A stretch of DNA of 64,000 nucleotides from Ophiobolus disseminans. Lineage: Eukaryota > Ascomycota > Dothideomycetes > Pleosporales > Phaeosphaeriaceae. The notes under the pieces are model-generated. The model saw only the letters and a list, made by a program, of their open reading frames with translations. It was not told the origin of the DNA and ran no database searches. This document shows, piece by piece, positions 36,468 through 46,069 of the stretch (the stretch's first letter is position 1; each line of letters opens with the position of its first letter). The stretch is from NCBI GenBank assembly GCA_010093685.1, contig MU006228.1, forward strand, positions 1,058,567 through 1,122,566. The letters run 5' to 3'. Position numbers and translations under genes: made by a program.

Positions 36468-37373
36468 TTTCTATCCGGACCTTCGGCATCACTCCAGCGC
36501 GACTGCACAAAGTCAAGATTAACGCGCATCGATTCTGCTGCTCCTGCTCTCAAGGCGCATTAGCCTCCGACGAAGAAGAGCCTAGTGTTAGACCTGCTGT
36601 AGGCCAATCTGTTACTACCATCAATCAACCTCCTCCAAATACCCCCCTGTCAGCTCGTATCGACTACTCTATAACACGAGTTCGGAGGTCCAGAAAGAGA
36701 GCCCGTATCTTGAAGGTTAGAATCGGAGGCTCTAGAGGTCATTTTCAGGTGGGGAATGTGCCTTCCGGCAGTTCCTCCGTGCGAGCAGCAAGATCGCCAA
36801 AACTCGACTGCACAGGCATGGGGCTATCGCCGCTCTTGGCATGCAGTAGCGTGCTCATATATCTGTGCGAGAACCTGTAATGGATCCCACGCGATACCAG
36901 CCGTAGAGTAGTGAAAATAGCTGTGGCGCACGCCGACATTGTCTACAACCGCGCACGTGCACTGCATTCAAGCACCTGCTCTAGGCTATGTGGGACAGGT
37001 TGGCTTCTGCCGCCCCGCTAAGGCAGTAGTGTCAGCAAGTTCTGTATACGCAGCCTTCTATGTTGCTGCTGTAGAGCCTTGCGGCTGGCGTTCTGCATGT
37101 GCATGGAGCCACGTCTACCCCGCCTGAGGCCTGGCGCGATGCCATCGCCAGCCCAAGTACACAACACGGCACGTCCGTCTCAGGTTGTGAGTCTTAGAAC
37201 GCTGTTCACCATCGAGATACCTACAGCTGTGCAGCTACCTGTTTTCCTCTCCGTAGGCTGACCTTTGTAGTGCACGGCATACCTAGTAATTACACCTCAT
37301 CCGACTGGCTGCCACGTTGAGCCCTCGCGTGTCGTTCCTACCGCATGCGCCCACCACACATCCACTCGTCGCG
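36468..37373. other. Upstream region of the NLR gene
   Basis: No supported gene. One 141-residue plus-strand frame at 36455-36880 starts inside the transposon end and has no features. Confidence 0.4.
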
Positions 37374-40300
37374 ATGCGTCTCCTGAAGTACGAAGAAAAT
37401 GGAGATATTACGGTCATCAGCTTCAACGACAACACAATACCTCCTTATGCTATACTTTCGCACACTTGGGGGGCAGATACGGAAGAAGTGACTTTCGTAG
37501 ACCTCCAAAATGGCGACGGCAAGAATAAACCTGGCTACAGGAAGATACGCTTCTGTGGCCAACAAGCACAGCAAGATAGTCTGCAGTACTTCTGGGTTGA
37601 CACATGCTGCATCAACAAGTCAGACAAGGCTGAGCTCTCTTTGGCTATCCAGTCCATGTTTGGCTGGTACCAAAACGCGACCAAATGCTATGCATACCTA
37701 CCAGACGTGTCAGTAAGGGGGTGTATATCTAGCAGTACCCCAAGCAATTATACCTGGGAGTCTGCCTTCAAGTCAAGTCGATGGTTCAAACGTGGTTGGA
37801 CTCTCCAGGAGCTTATTGCCCCGTGCATAGTCGAGTTCTTCTCCGAAGAATGGGAGAAGCTTGGTGACAAAGTGTCGCTAAAGTCGTTCATCCGCGAAAC
37901 TACTGGTATCCCACACAAAGCGCTCGCCAGAGCTCCTCTTTCTCAGTTTAGTGTCCCTGAGCGACTACGGTGGAAGGGTGATAGGGAGACCAAACGCGAG
38001 GAAGATGCGTGGTACTCCATGTCAGGCATCTTCGATGTTGAGATAGCGCCAGCATACAGCGAGGGGGCAGCGAGCGCGTTCGGACGTCTGATGGACGAGA
38101 TCCATACACAAGAGAGGTGCATTCAAGACGTACGGCACACGGATCCGCGTGACGATAAGAGGCGCATCGAGGATACGAAGGGCGGACTGCTAGTAGACTC
38201 GTACCGCTGGGTTCTTGATAACACCACCTTCCAGCAATGGCAACAAGATCCGCACAGTCGTCTGCTATGGGTGAAAGGTGACCCTGGCAAGGGAAAGACG
38301 ATGCTTCTCTGCGGCATCGTCGACGAGCTGCATACGTCAATGCCTAGCACTACTCTACTATCGTATTTCTTCTGCCAAGCGACCGACTCGCGCATCAACA
38401 GCGCCACGGCCGTGCTACGAGGGCTGTTGTACATGCTCATAGTTCAGCAGCCGTCGCTTATATTGCACGTCCGCAAGAAGCACGACCACGCAGGCAAAAC
38501 CTTGTTCGAAGACGCAAATGCCTGGGTAGTCTTGATTGAGATATGGGCGGACGTGCTACAGGATCCGAGCCTGAGGACGGCATACATGATCATCGACGCC
38601 CTCGACGAGTGCGTCACTGATCTTCCAAGGCTGCTGGAATTTGTCGCAAAGCAGTCGTCAGCGTCTTCTCGCGTTAAGTGGATTGTCTCAAGCCGCAACT
38701 GGCCAGAGATTGAGGCACAGCTAGAGCGGGCAGGACACAAAGCGAAGCTGAGTCTTGAGCTGAACGCGCAGTCGGTTGCGGCGGCGGTCGCCGTTTTCAT
38801 TCAGCGAAAGGTAGATCAACTAGCGCAGGAAAAGCAGTACAGAGCAGATGTTCGACACGCTGTACTCCAGCACTTGACGTCGAACGCGAACGATACCTTC
38901 CTCTGGGTCGCGTTGGTGTGCCAAGAACTTAGAGTGACAGCGAATCGGCACGTGCTGAAGAAGCTGGCCTTATTCCCGCCTGGGCTGGACGCTTTGTACA
39001 AGCGAATGATGCAACAGATGAGTGAGTCGGATGACGCTGAGATCTGTCGCTGCGTACTGGCTTCAACCGCGATTTTATATCGACCTGTCACAATCTCTGA
39101 ATTGGTTACGTTCGTTGAGCAGCTTAAGGATGTTGGCGATGACGTGCGGGAGATTATTGGCTTGTGTGGATCGTTCCTTACTCTGCGAGAAGACACAGTC
39201 TACTTTGTGCACCAGTCCGCGAAGGACTTCCTTCTCGCCAAGGCGTTCAGCAAGGTCTTCCCAGATGGGGCTGAGGATGTTCATAGGCAAGTGTTCTCAA
39301 AATCACTTACAATTCTTTCTAGGGTATTACACAGGGACATGTACAAGCTAAAAGCGTTAGGATCTTCTATCGAAGACGTCGAGCCGCCCAACTCAGACCT
39401 ATTAGCAGCGTCACGTTATCCATGCATCTACTGGATCGACCATCTCTGCGACTCGAAACCCAAGTCTTGGGCAGAAGGTGTTTGTGACCTGCAAGTTGCA
39501 GCTGTCAGTGTGTTCTTACAGAAGAAGTATCTTTACTGGTTAGAAGGGCTTAGTCTATGTAAGAGTGTAGGGAGAGGCGTTGTTTCGATGACTAAACTGT
39601 GGTCGCTAGTGCAGGTAAGTCGTCTGGGATCTGCGTGTCTGTATAGTGTATTTAAGATGCTAATACTAGCAGGAGTTGGGTGACCAAGAGGGACTTACTC
39701 AGCTTGTTCAAGACGCACGGCGATTCATTATGTACCACAAAGGGGCAATCGAGGGCTACCCTCTGCAGACATATGCATCTGCGCTCCTGTTCAGTCCAAC
39801 AGGTAGTATGATCCGACAGCTGTTCCAGCACGAAGAGCCAGAAGGAATTAACGTGAGGCCAACGCTGAGCAATGGCTGGAGCGCGTGCCTGCAGACGCTC
39901 GAGGGCCATAGCGGTCCTGTCAGCTCCGTGGCCTTCTCGCCCGACTCAATGCAGCTGGCGTCGGCGTCCGACGACAGGACCGTCAAGATCTGGGATGCGA
40001 GCAGCGGCGCGTNNNNNNNNNNNNNNNNNNNNNNNNNNNNNNNNNNNNNNNNNNNNNNNNNNNNNNNNNNNNNNNNNNNNNNNNNNNNNNNNNNNNNNNN
40101 NNNNNNNNNNNNNNNNNNNNNNNNNNNNNNNNNNNNNNNNNNNNNNNNNNNNNNNNNNNNNNNNNNNNNNNNNNNNNNNNNNNNNNNNNNNNNNNNNNNN
40201 NNNNNNNNNNNNNNNNNNNNNNNNNNNNNNNNNNNNNNNNNNNNNNNNNNNNNNNNNNNNNNNNNNNNNNNNNNNNNNNNNNNNNNNNNNNNNNNNNNNN

Positions 40301-41503
40301 NNNNNNNNNNNNNNNNNNNNNNNNNNNNNNNNNNNNNNNNNNNNNNNNNNNNNNNNNNNNNNNNNNNNNNNNNNNNNNNNNNNNNNNNNNNNNNNNNNNN
40401 NNNNNNNNNNNNNNNNNNNNNNNNNNNNNNNNNNNNNNNNNNNNNNNNNNNNNNNNNNNNNNNNNNNNNNNNNNNNNNNNNNNNNNNNNNNNNNNNNNNN
40501 NNNNNNNNNNNNNNNNNNNNNNNNNNNNNNNNNNNNNNNNNNNNNNNNNNNNNNNNNNNNNNNNNNNNNNNNNNNNNNNNNNNNNNNNNNNNNNNNNNNN
40601 NNNNNNNNNNNNNNNNNNNNNNNNNNNNNNNNNNNNNNNNNNNNNNNNNNNNNNNNNNNNNNNNNNNNNNNNNNNNNNNNNNNNNNNNNNNNNNNNNNNN
40701 NNNNNNNNNNNNNNNNNNNNNNNNNNNNNNNNNNNNNNNNNNNNNNNNNNNNNNNNNNNNNNNNNNNNNNNGCCTTCTCGCCCGACTCGATGCAGCTAGC
40801 GTCGGCGTCCTACGACAGGACCGTCAAGATCTGGGATGCGAGCAGCGGCGCGTGTCTGCAGACGCTTGAGGGCCATAGCGAATATGTCAGCTCCGTGGCC
40901 TTCTCGCCCGACTCAATGCAGCTAGCGTCGGCGTCCGGCGACAGGACCGTCAAGATCTGGGATGCAAGCAGCGGCACGTGTCTGCAGACGCTCGAGGGCC
41001 ATAGCGACTATGTCAACTCTGTGGCCTTCTCGCCCGACTCGACGCAGCTGGCGTCGGCGTCCTACGACAGGGCCGTCAAGATCTGGGATGCGAGCAGCGG
41101 CGCGTGTCTGCAGACGCTCAAGGGCCATAGCGACTATGTCAGCTCTGTGGCCTTCTCGCCCGACTCGATGCAGCTGGCGTCGGCGTCCGGCAACAGGACC
41201 GTCAAGATCTGGGATGCAAGCAGCGGCGCGTGCCTGCAGACGCTCGAGGGCTACAGCCGTTCCGTCAGCTCAGCTGAACTTATCTCTATTCTTGCGTTGC
41301 GACACTCTGCTAAAATCATAACAAAACCCCAAGAATCTGTCCGTCAGGAAGCAACGATTAGCTCAGATAACATCTGGGTTTCTGACAATGTTCAAAAGCT
41401 GTGGCTACCAACAGAGTATCGACCGGTGAGCGCAGCTGTGTCGGGCAGATGTGTTGGTGTAGGTACCGGGTCTGGAAAGGTTTGGATATGTTGCTTCAAG
41501 TAA
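37374..41503 (+). CDS. HET-NACHT-WD40 NLR (HNWD/STAND family)
   Basis: Exon 1 37374-39614 (747 codons), intron 39615-39672, exon 2 from 39673, broken by an assembly gap. Proteins of this build (HET-D, HET-E and HET-R of Podospora) are sensors in heterokaryon incompatibility and trigger cell death. The N-terminal HET domain shows YAILSHTWG, FWVDTCCINKSDKAELS and WFKRGWTLQELIAP. The NACHT follows with Walker A GDPGKGKT near residue 302 and Walker B YMIIDALDEC near 404. After a helical spacer come 42-residue WD40 units of the GHS..SVAFSPD..LASAS..RTVKIWD type from about residue 819. Units differ mainly at a few sites (HSGP/HSEY/HSDY; SDD/SYD/SGD/SGN). The last is degenerate, followed by a unique tail. 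No stop is seen outside the gap. Confidence 0.93.
40013..40771. other. Assembly gap (759 N) inside the WD40 array
   Basis: The gap starts exactly where a 126-bp WD40 unit begins and ends inside another unit. With 759 N the reading frames before and after do not agree and the 126-bp phase is off. A gap of about 674 or 800 bp would restore both, so the N length is an estimate and the number of repeats is unknown. Confidence 0.85.
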
Positions 41504-42255
41504 CATTCGCAGTTTGGAAAGCTTAACTTGTCCTTCTCTTTTATTTTTAATAACTCAGCACTCTTAGAGGGGCGGAGATGGACAGGTATATATGTGTCAA
41601 CTCTTTGCCACATCGAAGCTTCAGGAATCACTGCAGTATAGAAGGTGGCTTTCATCACACTACACTATCTAATTAATTAGTAGATTTCACGCATTAGGTT
41701 CTCGCTGTTAGTGGGGTGTGTAGGTACAACGCAGGCAGACTAAGCGCGAGATCGTAGACGCTTCTAGAAACCGCCGGCATGCACCACAGCTAATCTTGGT
41801 AAGTTCCGTATCCGATATAGCGTTGAACTTCTTACAGTTAGCATACATGGATAGCTGAGCACGCTACTGCAGGCTACTGCGTGCCAAGAGCAGTTAGGGC
41901 TCTGTGCCCTGTCTAATGACTTTTGTCGATCTTGCTGTCCGGGCGGAGAAACTGCCGGAATGCACACTCCATGCTACAAGTTAACTTCTTGCGTCTGCAG
42001 TCTTAAATCTTGCCATCTCAGCTTCCTTTCTAGCCCACCGAACCACTGACTGATGTCTGCTGTCGCGATCCAGCAGGGGGGTGCCGGAGGAGAGTCAATG
42101 GGCAGCTCTAACAGAACGAGCGACAGCACGGTCAACAACAAACTTTCCGGTGTCGGAGGCTGATGTGCGAGAAGAACGAGAGCTGTAGAATGAATGCGCA
42201 TTGTACTTGTTTGTATACAAACGCGCTGCGAAGAATCCGAGCTTCCAGAAGAAAA
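41504..42255. other. Downstream flank of the NLR gene
   Basis: No supported coding sequence; AT-rich just after the stop, then mixed sequence up to the transposon end at 42256. Confidence 0.4.
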
Positions 42256-42410
42256 AGTGTCCCGTTACACCGTGTGTCCCGGCACGCAGGGATGGACATT
42301 ACATCGAGTATTCTCTACTTCCGTTTTAGGAAAATCGAGCAGATCGATATTTCACGTTTGCGCGAATACAGCGATTTCAGATTACTTGTTACGCATTATC
42401 ATTACGCTCT
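42256..42410 (+). repeat. Inverted-repeat end of a DNA transposon, right of the NLR
   Basis: AGTGTCCCG at 42256, a second GTGTCCCG block, GCAGGGATGGACATTA, then the ATCGAG..GATCGATATTTCACG segment shared with the repeats at 28355, 35533 and 35690. It links the dispersed palindromic repeat and the terminal block into one element type. Truncated on the right next to the following gene. Confidence 0.6.
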
Positions 42411-42425
42411 CTACCATCCTCCCCT

Positions 42426-43430
42426 TTAATACTCCCCTCCTCGGATCCCACCACTCATACCAACCCCCCACCCCTCCATGCCCTCCGCCTCCCCCCTCAA
42501 CCTCTCCGCCTTCCCCATCAACTGCTTCCACTGCCTCTTCACAATCTGCACCTTTTTCTCCATACTCTCGAAGTCCGTCCGTCTGGCCTCAGCCTCTCTC
42601 AGCGCCCGGTCCGCCGCATCCATAAGCATGTTGTATCGCCGGTGCGAGGACTCGTCGGGCAGCGGGAGCAGGGAGGGTAGCTGGGTACTTGGGGCGGGGA
42701 TGGAGAGGGTTAGGGATGGCATCGGGAGGATGGGGCGGTGGCGGGTTGGTTGGTGCTGGGGAGTGGGAGTTGGGGATGGGGATGGGGATGGGGAAGGTGA
42801 TGAGGGGCGGAGGAGGGATGTGATTGTGGGTGTGCTGTGGTGTGGTAGCGCTACGCAAGATACATCATCGTTTGGTTTCTGTTTCTTCGACGATGGCGCG
42901 ACGAGTTCGTCGCGAATGGAGTATTTCCTCTTCCCAGTAACACCATCTTCATCGTCTGAGCTGCTCTCATCGACTTCGACTTGCATTGAGTCGATGCGCG
43001 GGTTGTTGTACTCTATACTTTCGCTGCGAGACACAGGTTGGGTTTGCAGTTCCTGGCCCTTACTCATTCTCCGCGCGCTTGCGATGGCTTTGTCAATGTC
43101 TTCGACTTCCATCGACGCGTAGATGGCGTCGTATTTACCTGTGTACGACGCCTCGCGGATACGAGCTTGGAAGTATGTGTTGATGAGGCTCCATGCTCGT
43201 TCAGGCTGGTTCACAGTGAGGTCAGATAGCTCGGAGAGGGCTTCAATAATGTCGGTGCCCCACGCCAGTGCATCAGGGCATGGGCGGATGTTGACTGGGA
43301 GAAGTGCGTCATAGCCCGCGCCGTCAGCAAGACACCAGTTCGATTGTATCTGGGACAGAAGTGCCAGATCAGTTTCCAGCTCCGTCTCCATGAGCGGAGG
43401 CAGTGGTACGAATATGTTCGTTAAAGTCAT
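42426..43430 (-). CDS. Uncharacterised protein with Pro/Ser linker and C-terminal coiled coil
   Basis: Single exon, 334 residues from the ATG at 43430. The N-terminal 110 residues are mixed helical (LINTYFQARIREASYTGKY) and hydrophobic at intervals. A central acidic Ser/Asp stretch (SSSDDEDG) and a KRKYS-type basic patch follow, then a low-complexity run of Ser-Pro/Thr-Pro pairs encoded by a GGGGAT-like microsatellite. A charged helix (residues 270-320) is likely a coiled coil, before a Gly/Met-rich tail. It looks like a nuclear or scaffold protein, but I recognise no family. Confidence 0.65.
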   Translation of the reverse strand: MTLTNIFVPLPPLMETELETDLALLSQIQSNWCLADGAGYDALLPVNIRPCPDALAWGTDIIEALSELSDLTVNQPERAWSLINTYFQARIREASYTGKYDAIYASMEVEDIDKAIASARRMSKGQELQTQPVSRSESIEYNNPRIDSMQVEVDESSSDDEDGVTGKRKYSIRDELVAPSSKKQKPNDDVSCVALPHHSTPTITSLLRPSSPSPSPSPSPTPTPQHQPTRHRPILPMPSLTLSIPAPSTQLPSLLPLPDESSHRRYNMLMDAADRALREAEARRTDFESMEKKVQIVKRQWKQLMGKAERLRGEAEGMEGWGVGMSGGIRGGEY

Positions 43431-44218
43431 TATTGGTGGTTGAGTGTGTGGAAATGGCGATTTCCAAGCGTCTGGATGCTAAGACTGGGTGGCTGGCGGG
43501 CGTTGATGAGAGCGCCGGATTCGAACAAAGCATTGTTGAAACAAGGCTGGCCTGTCGCGGGATGCTTTGTCTCGAGACGAAACGAGTCGAACGCCTTTGT
43601 GACTAAGGCAATGCCTTGTTCGTTCGAACCGTCAGTAACGAGAAAGAAACATTGTGCGAAGGTGAGGAAATCACAGTTTTCGCGACGTCATCACAGGTTG
43701 CTATCATCGGGAGACATTGTCAGAAATTGACTTGAGAGCTTTTGTGGTATAGACCGCGATATACGACAACGGTGTGCTTGTAATAAAGTGATGTGGCTAA
43801 ACACTGGCTAAAGAAACACATATATGCGTTAACGCATAGCTGCGAACGAGAAATAACATGCATCAAAAGACTCTGTGACTCGAAGAAAACAACACAAGGA
43901 AAGCTTCTGCCTAGAGGCTCGCCGCATGCGCTGAGCACTCTGTCCAAAGGAAGCATGTATCAAGGTCATACACATGACAAGCGGCGTACTCGGGAGGTCA
44001 CGGTTCGCCCAAGCTCGTGTCGTTAAGCATGTCCACGAGTGTTTTATTGGCGCAGTTGGAAGTCTTGCTGGAATTTGATTCGAGCTCAACATTAACAAGA
44101 GCTTCCGGCGGAGGAGGAGGCGGGCGTGGAGGAGAAAAAGATGGAAGTGGAAACCCAGGGGGAGGTGGAGGTGGAGGTGGAGGTGGAGGGCTAGGTGGTG
44201 TGCGAGGTGACGCCCACA
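43431..44218. other. Intergenic region with a GGAGGT microsatellite
   Basis: A GGAGGT/GGTGGA tract at about 44098-44195 gives artificial poly-Pro or poly-Gly frames on the two strands. A minus-strand 74-residue frame across it has no other features and I do not call it a gene. Confidence 0.45.
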
Positions 44219-44923
44219 TCATGATTTAACGAAGCTGAGATCAGACCGATTGAATGAGAAAAGAAGATCGCTCTGAGATGGTATAGCTCGGAGCCTGTAG
44301 CTCATAATACATAGCATAATTAGTTGTCGGGCATCTTCACCGGTAATGGACACAATGTACACCGTTTCGTAGGTTTCTTCTCTTTTCATGGGTGGGTGAT
44401 TGTGCAGATGAACGGAAGGGCCTAGGACTGAAAGTACTTGATACCCGTCATCGTGTTCGTCGAATAGAGTTAATTCAACGCCACAGGTAGCATATGATCG
44501 TGAACCAAGTACCGTATCAGCAATCACGTTGATACCGCACGCGACATGTTGAGCGGAGAGAGGCACTTCCATGGGCTGCGCGGTAGCTTCCAGTCCTATC
44601 CGACTTTTTGAGATACCAGGTGCTATACTCGAGGCTCACAGCTACATGTCAAAAGTGATGTGCGCGATGGTGACACCCGAATCACCCCGCGCATCAACAC
44701 GGAACACACGATCCACGCGACGGGTGCGGTGCCTTATCTTTAGCTATGTAGCATTGCGAGTAAGTTCTCCAGGTAGTATCGGGGTGACATCTTAACCACC
44801 AAAGTCTACTCTTTGAACCGCGCTCGTGACGTTGCGAACGCGGTATAGATGTCCGGTCACGATGACGACGCGTTCGAGCAGCGTTAATGGAAGTTCGTGG
44901 CTGTCGTAAATGGGACTTGAGTG
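44219..44923 (-). CDS. Candidate spliced gene of unknown function, 5' exon not found
   Basis: Three minus-strand blocks join in frame. 44923-44810 follows a CTTAG acceptor and contains LPLTLLERVVIVTGHLY. 44743-44646 contains RVDRVFRVDARGDSG. 44603-44219 contains LTLFDEHDDGYQVLSVLG and HNHPPMKREETYETVYIV. The implied introns are 66 bp and 42 bp; the second is short. Read without splicing, the frame meets four stops (TAA, TAG, TAG, TGA), so the choice is between a spliced gene and a mutated single exon. No start codon is placed and no family is recognised. Confidence 0.35.
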
Positions 44924-46069
44924 CTAAGTATATTGAGTAATGTGAAGGGCTACAGAGGTGGGATGTTGATGCCACAAGTGTGTGGAAGGTTGGTGATCAA
45001 AGTGGGATGAAGGTTGAGATGTCGAACGCGCAGGTGCGAAGTGGCAAGTCCCACCACGCTAAATATCCGAAAGCAGTTGCCTCCACCCATCTGGATACCT
45101 CAAACCGACGAAAATGATAAAAGACCTTGGTGAGAGAATGATACCGTTACAAGACACTATCATCATCATAAATTAGCCGGGCACACGGTTCCACCTAATA
45201 GATCATTGCTTCACATATGTAACGGTTTGGGTCTTGCCCAGAACCACTCTAGTACGAGTTGGGATAGCTCATGGTTGGTCATGTATATATGCAGCTCATC
45301 CCACCTCAGATAGCCAATGCAGCGCAGTCCTCCCCTCCTCACACCGTCACAACATAACATCCCCCCCTGCGCCCCGGAAAACCCAGTGCACAGGAAAAGT
45401 TTCAGTGTTTAGGTGTAAGGGGCCAGGCTGAAGACAGCAGGAAGGCTAGGTTGAACAAAGATGAATTCAATGGAGTCTATCTAGAGCCAGAGAGCAGGCT
45501 GACTTTATAGCAGACTGCTGGCTTCTGGAAGTTTCTACATACATCAGCATTTGTCAGCTGTCAGAAGAACATATCTTGTTCTGGCTAGTTCCAGGACATT
45601 CCATGACGTTCCATGATGTTCCAATGAACCGAAGTGTATCCACTGAGGACAGTAGAGGTCTAACCTCTTACAGGTGCAAACTTGAAGTACCACTTGTATT
45701 TTCCGGCACGGCGGGGTTTCCGGAACCTAGGAAGGGACGTTACTTCTACATGTTACAGCATCCCGAACATCCTCTGCGCAATTCGCCGTGCTTTCGATTA
45801 AGATGGAGATACATCGAAGACGCCTTCAATACCCAATCAAAACGTCGCGCGTCACCTAGCTACCACTTAGGCAACATCAGCATGCGTACTCGCTGCAAAA
45901 GACACGCTTCCATTAATCCTAATCGTCCAATTGAGCTAAACCCAGCAATAACAAGCAGGAGAATCAACCCTGCTCCCTGTCATCACACCACCAAGAAAAA
46001 AGATGCTTCAGAATGCTCGCTATGCAATAACAAGTCCTGAAAAAGACATGTACGTCGAGTAGTGAATGC
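44924..46069. other. Intergenic region around a solo LTR
   Basis: Besides the LTR at 45218, I see short direct repeats of the type GACATTCCATGA/GTTCCATGATGTTCC near 45594-45625 and no supported gene. A plus-strand 154-codon frame at 45576 has no features. Confidence 0.4.
45218..45351 (+). repeat. Solo LTR, family 2 (copy C)
   Basis: 134 bp, TGTAACGG..CCGTCACA, TATATATG in the middle, flanked by a perfect 5-bp duplication ACATA (45213-45217 and 45352-45356). Confidence 0.9.

Noticed and set aside
40772..41270. Regular 126-bp repeats that could suggest a satellite or CRISPR-like array
   Set aside because: They are in-frame WD40 units of the NLR protein; there are no unique spacers.
39676..41503. 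Long frames that read through the N gap
   Set aside because: The run of unknown residues and the frame change across the gap make them artefacts of the assembly placeholder.
44017..44229. Poly-Gly (plus) and poly-Pro (minus) frames
   Set aside because: Produced by a GGAGGT microsatellite, without independent coding support.
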